A stretch of DNA of 64,000 nucleotides from Roridomyces roridus (GCA_029378245.1 JARKIF010000008.1:682001-746000); one strand, 5' to 3'. Positions 11,281 through 23,204 are shown, counted from the first letter of the stretch. Notes: a model not told the origin generated them from the letters alone. Translations and numbers: made by a program.

Positions 11281-14200
11281 ATGCAAGTAGAGCAAGTTCT
11301 GAGCCGACTCCAGGCTCTCCAGACTACCACCGCCCAACTGTCCACGGTGCTCAGCCTTCTTTCTGGACCGCTGGAATGCATCGGCCTGCTGCCTCCCCAA
11401 TTCAGGCGCTATAATACTGAACCCCTGGCTCCTGGCGCTGTAAATATTTCGAGACATGTCCCCTCCCTCCAACGAGAGATATTGCTTCACATTGGTCCAA
11501 CATGGGAATCTGCTTTGATCGAGAAAGATGCCATGCCGCTCCTGGAGCAATACTTTTGTCCGGACGCGTTTTCCTTCGCGTCTGCGGCGGCGGGAGACGT
11601 GACGCTCCTCGCTTACTCCACTATCCTGTCTCTTCCACTCACGGAGTACTCAATACCCCTCCTTGTCAGGCTATCCGAACGATATCCGATTGACCGCCTC
11701 CATGCTGCCGTTTTTCTCGATCACGAGCACAATGTCAAGCAAATGTTGCGCTGGGAGGACTGTGTCCGGAATGTAGCCGCTGTCCCTTCTAGAGTTGCGA
11801 ATGCACTCCAAGGAAAGGACATCCCTCGGCAGTTGGAACACGGCTTTTATTTCAACTCTCTCTGCAAACGGTGCGAGTGCATCATCTCTTCGCTCTCCTC
11901 CTCACCGAGAGGTAGGCGCTCGTTAGTAGCAAATAAAAGAGATCTCATTGTTGCCAAGAACATGAAGTGTCTTCGGTGACCTATATTCTGGCAAAGCTGG
12001 TCAACGTCGGGGCATTCCCTGCTTTCCAACCCTCGTCGCCGTCTCAACCCTCTTTCTTCCAATCCACCCTTCCGCAGATACGAACACGGCTCGGCCAAGT
12101 CAGCGCTGCCACCTATTCCGCAGCTTGGGGGCAACTTCTACGCGGATTTGGCTCCTCGCGAACTCTACAATCCATCCTGACTTGCCTTTTCACCGCCCTG
12201 TCTGCGGATTCTGGTACAGATAGCTCGCCCCTCCATAGAACCCATGTCAAGAGAGATTCCCTTCTTCTATCTGGGATTCTCGGTCCAGTAGATTCCGAGC
12301 TTTGGGAATCCATCTCGGCAGTCATCCTGACTCGAGAATGGTCCGAAAGCCATGCTCGTATTTTCGTCTGTTGGATTGGTCAAGATCTGAAAGGTGCTCT
12401 TCATCATCATACCCAGTGAATTACTATTCACAATTCTTGCAGCGTTGGCAGCTCTGTTGAATTGCGTGGTAGAGCTGTGGTCCTCGCCAGACCATATCAA
12501 ACACTCACTTCTCGATCGGCATCGATGTACGTACTTGGAGAATTTTCATGGCCATAACATTCATCATCTGGCTCAGACCTCACGGTGCTCCTCCTCGTCA
12601 CACTCTCGTATTTCCCGAGTCATTCCCCCGAGCTGTCATCTCTAGCCCTATCGCCAGAGTTCATCTCGGGCGTAGGGATCTACATCGGACATCTCGACAA
12701 TTCTGTACGTCGATGTGGGATGCTTGCGGCTGAAGTCGTAGCCCATCTGTCGGGCAAAAAGCTCGATTTCGGGGACTGGGAAGGCGACGAGGGTGGAAAG
12801 GCTTGGGCAAGGCAAGTTCGGCACCTGCTCACGGCCCGTGACCTAGATGCAGAGCTTGTCGAGGAAGAGGTACAAGAAGAGCTTGATATTCAAGAAATCA
12901 GTACTCCGGGAATACAGAGCTCTACTCCGATTCCACCTGAAACCGCCTACGATTCCGACGACGAATCTCTCTCCGGATATGTCTCCCAATCTTCTTCTCG
13001 TTCGAATTCTCCCACGCCTGCGGAGCTTGCTGAAATCGAGAAAGACCCGACATTGGGTGTTGGCGCCAAGAAGGTCCCGCGTCCGGTCTATCTCGCCCAA
13101 CTCGGCGCGTTGATTCGGCCTCATGGTAGCCTCAAAGTCGATGAGAATCAGCAGGCCAACGAGCTCGAGATGGGTATCGATTGTGCCGAGGAACTGATTC
13201 GCAAGAAGAAGGGATATGGAACGGAGCTAGGTACGGTTTTCGCTCTCGAATCATCGAATCACTGAATCTATTCCAGACGAAAACGCGGTGAATCTGGTGT
13301 ATGGATTTGTGGGCTTGCAGAACAATTATGAGCTCGAAGGATTCTCGGCCAAACGCCAAGCGGCCCTCGTTGCTCTTGTCTGCTGCGCACCACGCGTAGC
13401 GCCGCCGTTGGTCCTATCTTTTCCACGCGAATTAAAAGTTGACGGACAACAGGTGCATCATCGAGGAGTTTTTCAAGAACCAATACTCGACTGATCAGCG
13501 TTACGCCATGCTGAATGCCCTGGCACTGGGCGCAAGGGAATTGGCGTCCCTCACTGTGCCCCCATCGACTGTTCCGCAGAGTCGAATAGCATTCCCGAGC
13601 AAAACCCTGCCTCCTCACCTACATCAAAAGTACATCGAGAGCAATACGGATATACTTCCGCGGCTGCTGGGCGATATCAGTCGCGAGGCCCTCGACCGAG
13701 ACGCGGAATCCAACGCTGACAAGGTTCCTGCCCTCGTTCGAGAACGTCGGTTACGTGTGCAAGAGCCTCGAAAGGTAGCAGAAGTGGAACCTTTCAATCC
13801 TGTGCCTGCCCAACAACAGCAAAAGACGACGTTCACCCAAGTCGCAGCCCAATATTTCATTGCCCCTTTGATCAATAGATTCTGGCTCTTCTTTCGCGAC
13901 GAACAAACGCGAGAGGAGCGCACTGCTCATCAAGATGGACGCCAACGCTATCACGGCGCAGGGACGGGCCTCATTCTGAACCCGATCGTCCTATCACATT
14001 TTCTGGCAACGCTGGGCATTCTGGTCCATGCCGCCAAGAACGCGCCCGAGTGGCTCGCAGTCATCGCCCCGGATTCATTGGAACTCGCGATCACGTTGGG
14101 CACCAAGCCTGTTTCCGTGATGGAAACAGACGACGACGATGAGGGTCCAGGTTCCAAGGATGCATCGGTTCTATCAACAGCTCTGGAACTCGCATTGATT

Positions 14201-14440
14201 GTTCTGGACGGTTGTTTACAATTGGACGGTGGGCGTGCATTAGGATTGGACCACACGACTTTACTCCTCGGTGCGGGTGAATGGGCGAATGTGGTTTTCA
14301 CGCGGTTGGATAAGGGGGAGAAAATGGAAGGTGGAGGCGGCGTGCAGGAAATCAAACTTAAAAGAGCGGCTGCAGGCGTCCTTTTGAAAGTCGATAGTCT
14401 GACTTCGCGGTGGCGAAGATCCATGATTGATACAGCATAA
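11281..14440 (+). CDS. TEL2: Tel2/TELO2, telomere maintenance and PIKK-stability factor
   Basis: The Tel2-Tti1-Tti2 complex stabilises PI3K-like kinases (TOR, ATM, ATR) with Hsp90. The N-terminal half is alpha-helical (MQVEQVLSRLQALQTTTAQL; LERYPIDRLHAAVFLDHEHN-type helices). The middle has ISGVGIYIGHLDNSVRRCGM and VVAHLSGKKLDFGDW, which match the family core, followed by an acidic linker. The C-terminal Telomere_reg-2 domain covers RPVYLAQLGALIRPHGSLKV, NLVYGFVGLQNNYELEGFSA and IIEEFFKNQYSTDQRYAMLN. The last exon is long and open to the stop at 14440. It shares a very short promoter with SLY1 and ends 9 bp from the stop of the convergent reductase, so 3' UTRs must overlap. Confidence 0.88.
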
Positions 14441-14449
14441 TGATACAAA

Positions 14450-15764
14450 CTACCACTTGAAATACTTTGTGGAAACAGGCTTGACGGTCTCCCAAGCCTG
14501 ATCCAGTACTTGGAGGATCTCCTCCGCTAGGAGATGTTACACAATGTGTCAAAGCGAGTGGAAGTATACTCACGGAGAGGACCCTTCTCGAGATCGATAA
14601 GATTCTATACCTCAAAGTCAGTATGGCTTTGGTGACTGAGCGGAGAATATGACCTGCTCGATGTGCTCCAAACTGGAGGCGCCTATGATTACCGCATCAC
14701 CATATTCGCGCTTCATCAAGCTGTGGTGCGACATCCAACGCAAAGCAACTTCAGCCATAGTCAAGTTGTGTTTCTCAACTACGGGGCGGATAGTAGCCAA
14801 TGCATTGAAATACTGCTCATTCCAGTATCTTTGGTACGTCAGGAACTGATGTTGAAGTTGAGAGAAAAGCAGTGACCTGTTTCGATAGTTCTTGCCCTGG
14901 TTGCGCTCGGGGTCGAATCTCGAGCCTGCTTCGGGCTTGTCGTCGAGGGAGGCGTATCTGCCCGTAAAGAAACCTCCGGCAAGAGGATTGAACTCGTAGA
15001 AACTGATTCCAAACTTGCGAAGGCATGGGAACAGCTCTGGCTCGACCGCACGATGTATGGCATTATAGATGCCTTGGTATGCCGTCGGCTTCACGTAGCC
15101 ATTCGCCTCGCATATCTTGACCATTTCAGCTACTTCCCACCTTGAAATATATCAGAAATTATTGACCAGAGGCAAGTCTCAAGCTCACGAGGCATAGTTG
15201 CTAATCCCGAACCGCTTGAAATAGCCCTCTTTGTAGAGGGCATCGACACCCTTTAGAGTCTGCTCGTAACTGACGGAGCGGTCGGGAGCATGGAGATACC
15301 ACATATCGATGGACCTGCACGGATACATCCATATTTTGCACCCCCAAAAGTCAAGTGGGACCTACGGCACTTGCAAAGCTTTGAGCGACGCCATGAGATG
15401 CTTCCTCAGATCTTCCGGCGAGTGGGTTATGTCAGAACGAGGCTACAGATATTATATAGCGTAGAAGAGGGGCGTATACCACGCTTACTGCGAGCTTGGT
15501 CTCGATAATCAAGCCTTTCTCCAAGCCTTGGGCTTTCCAGTGGTTGAGCAGTTGACCAAGATACTCTTCGCTCGTCCCGCCACAGTAGGTGCGAGCCGAG
15601 TCGATTTCAGTGTGTCCGTGGCTCAGAAAGGCGTTCAAAATGGCTTCGACGTCCTTCAAGTCGTGAACTCGCGCGCCCTCTTTGCCTGGGGCGCCAAAGG
15701 TCATTGCGCCCATAACAACGTTGAGGGCGCTCTTCTGAGCAGGGACTGCAGTGGTGGAGGCCAT
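14450..15764 (-). CDS. Aldo-keto reductase, AKR7 (aflatoxin-aldehyde reductase) type
   Basis: NADPH-dependent reduction of aldehydes/ketones in a TIM barrel. Start MASTTAVPAQKSALNVVMGA. The catalytic tetrad is visible: Asp and Tyr in EIDSARTYCGGTSEEYLGQ, Lys in LIIETKLAVS, His in DMWYLHAPDRSV. The middle has GISNYASWEVAEMVKICEAN and PTAYQGIYNAIHRAVEPELF, the latter being the usual AKR7 active-site region. The end reads EEILQVLDQAWETVKPVSTK then YFKW. An upstream in-frame region has no better ATG. It is divergent from NDUFV2 (82 bp between starts) and convergent with TEL2. Confidence 0.92.
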
Positions 15765-15846
15765 GGGAGTGCTAGTTTGACCAAGACCCACGCGCTCATT
15801 GGATGTGAGAGTTCCGGATCAGGAGGCCCTTTATTTGGCAGTGACC

Positions 15847-16773
15847 ATGCTCAGACTACCGCGACGACTGCCCCGCCTCTCCCCGCCTTCCAGCAGGCTC
15901 ATCTCCTCCACCGCACCCAAAAGATCGGATGCCCTCTTCATAGTCCGTGCTCACGTATCTTTCTCTGCTGGGGGCCCTAATTCTGCGTTAGCATCGCGAC
16001 ACGCCATACAACAACCCGGAGGTCCGTCTCTCACTTGTCCGTATGCTCTGGACCTCACAGGTCCACTCCAGATAGCCTTCAAATTCGACGCGCAGAACTT
16101 GAAGCGCGCGCAAGAAATCATATCACACTATCCGCCTCAGTACAAGAAAGCGGCGACCATCCCTCTGCTCGACCTCGGCCAGAGGCAAAACAAAGGATGG
16201 ACGAGTATCAGCGTCATGAACTACGTGGCAGAGCTGCTTGAGATGCCTCCCATGCGGGTGTACGAAGTTGCGACATTCTACACCATGTTCAACAGGTCGG
16301 CCGTTCTGCCTTGACTTGTTCTTGAACCGACACTCGTCCCAGAGAGCCTATCGGAACCAACTTTGTCCAGGTCTGCACGACGACACCGTGCATGCTGCGC
16401 GGGTCGACCGACATTCTCAACACGACCTGCGCCCATCTCGGCGGCCTCAAACCCGGAGAGACGACCAAAGACGGCAAATTCACCGTCATCGAAGTCGAGT
16501 GTCAGGGAGCGTGCAGCAACGCACCCATGATGGCCGTGAACGATGATTTCTACGAGGATCTGACTCCGGAAACCACCAAGAAGATTCTGGATGCTTTTGC
16601 CAAGGGCGAGAAACCCAAGCCGGGACCGCAAAGCGGACGCAAGACGAGCGAAAACTCGGCGGGGCTCACTGCACTCACAACAAAGGTATGTCGAAGAATG
16701 TCTGCCGTGCTTAAATATTCACTCTGCCCAGCCTTACGGTCCCGGCGAATTTTGCCAACCAGAATTCCAATAG
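15847..16773 (+). CDS. NDUFV2: NADH:ubiquinone oxidoreductase 24-kDa subunit (complex I, 2Fe-2S)
   Basis: Peripheral-arm subunit carrying the N1a iron-sulfur cluster. The start [17 protein letters not shown] is a typical Arg/Ser/Pro mitochondrial presequence. Two short introns join SDALFI to [10 protein letters not shown] and [20 protein letters not shown]. Cluster ligands are seen as [10 protein letters not shown] (C-x4-C) and [12 protein letters not shown] (C-x3-C). The end after the last intron is [13 protein letters not shown]. Length and motif order agree with the family. Its presence shows that the organism has proton-pumping complex I. Confidence 0.95.
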
Positions 16774-16806
16774 AATATTAATTTCATTCATGCGTGCTCA
16801 TGGCGG

Positions 16807-18718
16807 TCAATCGTCCCCTTCGCCGTCGTCGTACCCGTGTGCACCCTCTCCGCCATCCGGGAAGCGCTCGATGATGTAACTAGATAGAAGTTAGTTTAAG
16901 GCTACCTGAGAGGGGTAACGCACTGAATTTCCTCCTTGAGATCTTGGCAATAGCGGTCTGTCCAAGGTAATGAGGTCAGTATCTCAAAAAAAAGAAAGGT
17001 AGTACCGAGCGGAAGATCTCCAGCGTCCAAACCTGCACAAAGTCTAAGACAGAGCGGTATGAAAAAAGGGTAGACACGTACCGAAAGGCATCTCAATCTC
17101 CTCCGCGATTCCTTCAAGAAATCAATATATTTATACTAGTGCCCAGGCCGTTTTACCTTCTATGCCCATGAAAGTGAAGGCAATCACAGTGACTAGGGGT
17201 ATGGTCGACCAGCCGAGCTCTTTCACCAGAGTCAAGGGCAGAGCGAACAGATACAGAGTGACGCATTGTTTCAAGTGGATTCCATCTATATCGTGCTCAA
17301 TTCGGTGTAGCGTAAATGAGGGGATATACGAACAGGAGACGGGAATTGGTGTGTTAGCGATGCGCTCCATAGAACTCATCTGGTCGACCATGCTCTGAAC
17401 GAGACCCGTCATCGCATTGGTACCTGCAGCCCGCATTAGCGTATTTGAATGGAGAAAAGAAAAAAGCCTCACCAGCAGGACCAACCGTCTCGAGGAAGCC
17501 TTCCCTGCGGAATTGAAAGAGGATCCTCGTAATCTCATGCGCGATACTACTCGTAGATTAGGGCAGGTCAGGGCAAACAGGCTATATGCGCACACGAGTG
17601 GCAGCGGCATCGAGACCTCGTCCGCAAATGGGTGATATTCCACCGTGCGGTTCGTCCCCGCAAGCAAGGGTGTAGCAGACGTGACATTCGGTTTGCTGCG
17701 CTTGGGCCGTACGCGTTTCGTAGCATCCGGCTTGCGATTAATCGTGTCGGTAGACGAGCCGTGGAACTCTGCGACGAGTGAGTTGTTCATGGTCGCCGCA
17801 TTGGAGTTGCTGGCCGTCGTGTGCATGGTGTTGTAGCCAGTCTCATCACTACGAGTGAAGGACGCGGGAAGGACACCACGGTAGTCTTCCCAGTGCAAAC
17901 CATCCTCACCCCTCAAGTAATGCTGCAAGCGATTGGCTGATATTCAACCGGAGACAAAAGACACTCACCTTGACGGCAAACACGAAGGAGAGGCATAAAC
18001 GCAAGATTTCCACTTTCTTGCGCCGGAGTTGATGCTCCGTGACATCTGAGGTCGGTGTTTTCCCCTTGGCGAAGGCGGGTTGGGCGTCGGTGGGCGGAAT
18101 GGCAGCCTGTATCCAGACAAGACGGGAGAGATTACGGACATTGGCTGTTCCTGTCGTTAGTGAAAGATATAGAATGCCCGAAAGACACACATATCATAGT
18201 GCTGAAGCACTTGCGACCCTCCCAGTAGCGATCGTATGAAGTACTAGCAAGAATGAGCAACCCAATATTTCGCGGCAGAATTTGACATGCCCATTTCTGA
18301 AGACCAAAATTAAACCGACCTAGTAACGCGTGAATGAGGCGCGACTGCAGAACAGCGAAACACGCACCACAACAGATAAGAGCGGCACCACTCCGTTGGC
18401 AAAGGAGAAGGAATATCCTTTAGAATTTGCGTATGCCACAGCGGTTGCAAAAGCCGTCACGGTGAGAACCGGGCCGATTATTCTGCTTATGATCTACCGG
18501 CGGGTTCACAAGAGGATGCGAGGGAGCAGCGAGGGTCAATACCGATCCTTTAATGCGGAATACATCGGGCAGCCACGAGTACTATGTAAGCAAGATGAGG
18601 TGAGCGGGAGACGGATTATGGCTGGACTGACTTTACGAAGATGACGACGTTTAATGGCAGGAGGCCTCAAGGTGGGAAGTACTGAAGCCAGAGTACTCTT
18701 GCTCGTCGTCTGGGTCAT
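16807..18718 (-). CDS. Bestrophin/UPF0187-family anion channel
   Basis: Multi-pass membrane protein predicted to conduct anions. After splicing, the N-terminal signature reads GSIISRIIGPVLTVTAFATA and SKGYSFSFANGVVPLLSVV, then VGLILVFRNG joined to TSYDRYWEGRKCFSTMI, which is the family hallmark. Later come NVRNLSRLVWIQAAIP and the C-terminal membrane block LVKELGWSTIPLVTVIAFTF followed by MGIEGIAEEIEMPFG and YCQDLKEEIQ. A long hydrophilic insert (about 17560-17930; KPDATKRVRPKRSKPNVTS) lies in the middle. The start MTQTTSKSTLASVLPTLRPP at 18718 is the first usable ATG. The protein ends in an acidic tail (DDGEGDD). Substrate ion and membrane location are not shown by sequence. Confidence 0.85.
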
Positions 18719-18955
18719 GGTCGTGGTCGTGCTCAAGCTCTCCGATCATTCGTTGAAATCAATTTCGGAGGACACCATCACGTGTGAAATCACAGTCGCG
18801 TCGCGTCGCATTTGATTCGTGTTTTACAATATCACGACAACACGCAAACCGAGGTTCCCCCCGACGTGGCACAAGGCTCCGCACCACCTCTCTCGAAATT
18901 CATCAGACGAGCCAAGACTGATAACATGAGAAAGGGCCCCAATAGCAGAGTCGAC

Positions 18956-20586
18956 CTACACACCTTCAAAGTAGGCAAGTTTTCGATTTCCGTCAGAGTC
19001 AAACAGGGTACCCATGTGCTTTGAAGAGGTCAGCTACTGACTGCGCAAGGACTCACCAGCCACTTACCACGCCCGTCGTAGTGAGCCCATCCAACCATGA
19101 TTCGTCGTCGCGGTTATCCCAGAAGATAATCTCGTGGCAGTTGGAACTGAAGAGGCAAGTGTCCAACATGTCGCCGAAGATCGAGGCCTGAATGATTGTT
19201 AAAACGCAGACGCCGACCACGAGTCATCAGCGTACCTGCCACCTTACGCTCTCCGTAGTATTATCCGGAAGCCAGACATCCAACTCCGTGATCGCTCCCT
19301 CCATGCCTATGTTCTTGAGCCTGTCCATGGTAAAATGGCTAGACTCTTTTGAGGGGAAGGCTTGGGGGTTTGCGGAATAGTGTGATTGAATACCCATCCC
19401 GTCGATGGCCACGCCAGATTGCTGCAATTGCTCAAACAGCTTGAACGCACATTCCGTCTTGGCTTGGGATGGGAAATCGCCTCCACTTGACAAAGGTTTG
19501 AAACAAACAGGAGTTATGCGGACAAGACTCACACTGAAAAGGATTAAGACATGAAATCAGAGCAAACCCGAAACCCACCGTTATAATCATTGTAAAACAG
19601 CTTCAAACTGGACCCAATCTTCTTTCTCGCCGCATTCGCACTGAGAAACGCCGTATTGATGAACGACCCGTCCTCGAAGAGTACGGGCGACGATGTATTG
19701 CCGTCAATCGCAAAGTTGGGCCACCTTCCCGCGCTGACCACACACTCCGTCAAGCTCATATTCAACGTCGCGCTGTCCGACCTGGAATCTCCTCATCAGA
19801 ACTCTCCAAAACTGGAGCAGAGAACGACATACAAAGCCTCGTTCACGACATCCCAAGAAACGACGTTACTCCCCAAACCCTCAATGACAGTCTCCACAGC
19901 GGTCGGAATAATGATCTTGTTCAGATCTTGCACGCTAAAGTTGAAGGGGTTGTTGACGAGCCACTGATTCAGTCAGCCAAGGTAATTTGCAAGTGAGTAA
20001 CCACCTACGTCCGGACGCTGATTGTGCCAGAGTCTTGCGCACAAAGTATGAATACTCGCTCTTCCGCACAGCAGCCACTCACGTATTATGCCTAAGGAGA
20101 TTTCTGAGCGCACACACAAAGATTAGCAAAGAATCTTGCTCACCCTCGGAACGCATCCCCATGTTGAACCGCAAAATTCCTCATGCTCTCACAAGCCGTC
20201 AAATTGAACACCCCAGGCGAAACAGGCTCATTCGAAAACCACTTGCAGTTATTTTCGGCCACGATGAGGTTCCAAGTGTCGAAAAAGCGGTCCTGGAAAG
20301 AGTTACAACGGCACGAACTAAGGAACAACATAAGACTTGCACTCGTCCACTCGGCATTCTGCGTATTCAGACTCAAATCCGCCATCGTGCTGCCAAAGAA
20401 AAACTCGCTACCCTTCAATTTTTTTGCATTTATTGTGTTCAACACGGAACGGATCGTCGTTTGACCCAGATTTTGGATGCGGAACGCAGGCAAGTCCGTG
20501 AGGAGGGAGACTGGCGGCGTAAAACTAGCCCCTTGGCTCAGAAGCGGCAGGGCCAGGAAAGGACCAAGAATGCTGAGGAGGTGCAT
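18956..20586 (-). CDS. Secreted GH10 endo-beta-1,4-xylanase-type glycoside hydrolase
   Basis: Hydrolyses xylan backbones with retention of configuration. A clear signal peptide is present (MHLLSILGPFLALPLLSQGA). GH10 landmarks follow: the CESMRNFAVQHGDAFRG segment, LWHNQRP, acid/base Glu in SWDVVNEAL, and nucleophile Glu in GAITELDVWLPDNTTES preceded by GMGIQSHYS. The last exon ends GTLFDSDGNRKLAYFEGV. No carbohydrate-binding module is visible. The N-terminal part (LPAFRIQNLGQTTIRSVLNT) is more diverged than usual, and I would not fix the substrate beyond the family. A secreted enzyme of this kind fits a plant-litter or wood-decaying lifestyle. Confidence 0.87.
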
Positions 20587-21024
20587 GTTTGAGCATTTCT
20601 CTTTACGATTCAGAATTTAACCAGTAGAAGAGTTTCGGTGTCAGTAGGAGACTTGGTCAAATGACCACTGTTGGCGCACTCGCCCCGCGCCAAAAAATAA
20701 AATGAGACCATAGTAGGTGCCGACTTTCAGGGCGCGAGAGAAGCTGCGCGAGCAGGTGACACTGGCGTGTGAAACATTGGAGCAAGATTCGGCCCGACCA
20801 ACGAGGCGGGACGCCTGCGGAATAGCGGCTGGTGGAGTTTAAGATGTAAAAAGACTTGGAGCGAGCCGGGCCTTTGGACAAGTGAGAAGAAAAAGTCGGA
20901 TGGAGATGAATCTCCTGAACAAAAGAACAGCGTGAAGCAGGTATAATGAGCAAAAAGTGTACATTACTAGTACAGTGCAGTGAGGCGAAAGAATAATATA
21001 CACGGGTCCAAAAAAAGAAAGCAA
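20587..21024. promoter_or_regulatory. Upstream region of the GH10 gene / downstream of H1 copy B
   Basis: 438 bp between the GH10 start and the H1-B stop, both on the minus strand, so it should hold the GH10 promoter and the H1-B 3' UTR. No ORF with protein character of its own; the long reverse frame through it is only read-through from H1-B. No regulatory site assigned. Confidence 0.5.
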
Positions 21025-22123
21025 TCAAGCGGCGCGCGCCCGCGGTGCAGCCTTTGAAAGGAATCAGCGAAAGGAAGGATAGAAAAGCAAAAAAAAAAAA
21101 AAAAAAAAAACACCTTCTTCGACGCCGGCTTGGTAGTGGAAGCTGCCTTCTTGGCCGCAGGTTTGGTGGCAGAGGCAGCCTTCTTTGCAGCGGGCTTCTT
21201 GGCGGGAGCAGCAGCGGGCTTCTTGCCAGTAACAGCCTGCATGGAGGTGAGAAGGGAGCGCGGACAAAACGGAAACGACAGACCTTCTTGGCCTTTGCTG
21301 CTGTCGAAGACGCCTTCTTGGCCGGCGCAGCCTTGGTCTTGTTGGCAAGCACCTTCTTGACCGGAGCAGCCTTCTTAGCGGTGGTGGCTTTCGCTTTCGT
21401 CGTCGTCGCGGCCTTAGCCTTGGTGGCAGTCTTGGGTGCAGCCTTCTTCGTCGTCGTCGCCGCCGGCTTGGCTTTGGAGGCAGGCTTCTTGGACGAGGAC
21501 TTGGAGGCAGGCTTGGAGTTCTGTTGAGGGATGAGAAATCGCGCTGAAACTAGAGACAAGACAAGTACCTCTTTGGACGACGACGTCTTGGACACTTTGG
21601 GGGCGAGCTTCACGCAACCGGAAGGGCCCTTGGGCTGGACAAAGATGCCACCGTCGACACCCGAGGCAAGAGCACGATTGAGTTGCGACACGCTCGCCGG
21701 GCCAGCGAGCTTGTAGTTCTCCTCGGCATACTGAACGTGACAGTGAGCTTGTGAAGAGTGAACGAGGCGCAGCCACGTACCTTCTTGATAGCAGAGCGAG
21801 AGACACCAGTGCGACCGCCAGTAGACGTGATGCACTCCTATCCAAGAGTCAACGACAACAAGAGGACATGTTCTTCAACGCACCGTGATGATTTCCTTCC
21901 AGCTGGGGTGAGCGGGGGCCTTGGCTGCAGCCTTCTTTGCGGCAGGCTTGGACTTGGACTTGGTGGTTTTGGTCCCAGCAGCCTTGGTGGTCTTCTTAGG
22001 CGCCTCAGTCTTGGTGACCTTCTTGGGCACCTTTGCTGGGCTAGGCGTCTTGGTCTTGGTGGCAGCGACGACGGGGGTCGAAGCGGAGGGCGAGGCGGGA
22101 GTAGGAGTGGATGCGTTGGACAT
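21025..22123 (-). CDS. Linker histone H1/H5-type protein, copy B
   Basis: Intact-looking paralogue of copy A. The head is longer (MSNASTPTPASPSASTP with an added SPAKVPKKVTKTEAPKKT stretch). The globular domain reads HPSWKEIIT / ECITSTGGRTGVSRSAIKK / YAEENYKLAGPASVSQLNRA / GPSGCVKLAPKVSKTSSSKE. The Lys/Ala/Pro tail closely matches copy A, and the last exon encodes AAPRARAA. Introns are placed as in copy A, and several are almost base-identical (for example the intron with GGAGCGCGGACAAAACGG in both). The last intron (21052-21113) has a 22-base T run (coding strand) directly after its GTG donor. This is the best candidate for the working H1 of the A/B pair. Confidence 0.9.
21089..21110. repeat. 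A22/T22 homopolymer in the last intron of H1-B
   Basis: Twenty-two consecutive A on the plus strand. It lies three bases inside the 5' end of the final H1-B intron, so on the coding strand the donor reads GTG followed by T22. The matching intron of copy A has only a short mixed pyrimidine stretch. Confidence 0.95.
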
Positions 22124-22299
22124 GTTGGATTGGAGATGGTGGTGGTTTGAGGACAAGAGCAGATGCTTGTTATCGTATATTTGGACCCCCTCAACACGAG
22201 TTACAGGACGCGACGCGACGCGTGTGGCACAGCCACATTACCTTACCTCAGCCGCATCTGATCCCACTGCGATCTAATCAAGCAAGGTCGCTGCATACA

Positions 22300-22983
22300 C
22301 TACATTTTCAACCGTGGTTCAACCCATACCGCCTAGAGAAATATCGGTCAGAGGTTTGTACGTTGATAATTTGTTTCTCTTACCCTCAAAACCTGGCTTG
22401 AGTCCCCATCCTTCCCGGTTACACGCACGGCTGTCCTCGGATCGACACTCGGCGTGCTCACATACCTCGCCACCGCCTCCAACTTGTCTATATCAATCCC
22501 GAACCTCTTCGCCAGATATTCCATGTCCCGCGGCGTCCGTATCGACTTGCGTTCATCCAGCAGCCGACTCAGCGTCGGCGCATGCAGTCGGTTAGGCGCC
22601 TGAACCGCAGCAGCAGCCTCGCTTTCAGATTGGAGCTGAGAATCAAACATCCGGCGAGTAGCCAGAGTTGCCTGAATACAAGTTGAGAACACGCATCCAA
22701 AGTCCAAGTTACGAGGACAGTACCGGTCTCACTGCTTGCATGTGGTGGTCGACTTTCACTGGCCCTAATTGACTCAATTTCGATAGAAATTGGGGGTCCA
22801 TTGCATCCTGTTTTATAGCTAGAAACAGCTCAGTACATCCAGGCCTCATACAGTGTATGTTTACCTTGATTCTTCGTCTCGCTTGCAGCCTCTGTAGGAG
22901 CTACACGAGCTCCGGTCCACGGCAAATTTTTCGAGACCCGCTTGGGCAAAGTTCGGGTCGCTTTAGACGGAGAAGAGCCCATG
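22300..22983 (-). CDS. Small conserved-looking protein of unknown function, possible N-myristoylation
   Basis: Start MGSSPSKATRTLPKRVSKNL carries Gly2 and Ser in the myristoylation context. After a short intron: MDPQFLSKLSQLGPVKVDHH. The C-terminal half looks structured: LSRLLDERKSIRTPRDMEYL, AKRFGIDIDKLEAVARYVST, PSVDPRTAVRVTGKDGDSSQ, and a last exon AVWVEPRLKM. I do not recognise the family. The regular helix pattern and clean exon joins support a real gene. No membrane segment or catalytic motif is seen. It lies between H1-B and the Jsn1-like gene, all on the minus strand. Confidence 0.65.
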
Positions 22984-23204
22984 TGGCAGTGTCGTGACGA
23001 AATAAATTCCTAGGGATATTGTACAAGTAATTTCACGAGAGAGAGTAGTATATAACAGCCATCCAGCGCTGCCCGTCCCCACACTCCTAGGTTAACCAAA
23101 AAATGGGACACGTCCGGGAATAGATAAACAATGTGTTCGAACGAACGTGAGTAGCCAAGGTGAATGGAAAAAAAGAGCGAGGTCATCATCATAGTCGTAA
23201 GATC

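Noticed and set aside
21045..21527. Plus-strand frame rich in Ala/Val/Leu that looks like a membrane protein (also 3913-4307 in copy A and 7996-8298 minus in copy C)
   Set aside because: It is the reverse complement of the Lys/Ala/Pro tail codons of H1 (AAG/GCC become CTT/GGC); the same shadow appears opposite three H1 copies.
20657..21835. 392-codon minus-strand frame covering H1-B
   Set aside because: It runs through several introns and beyond the real stop; homology to copies A and D fixes the exon structure instead.
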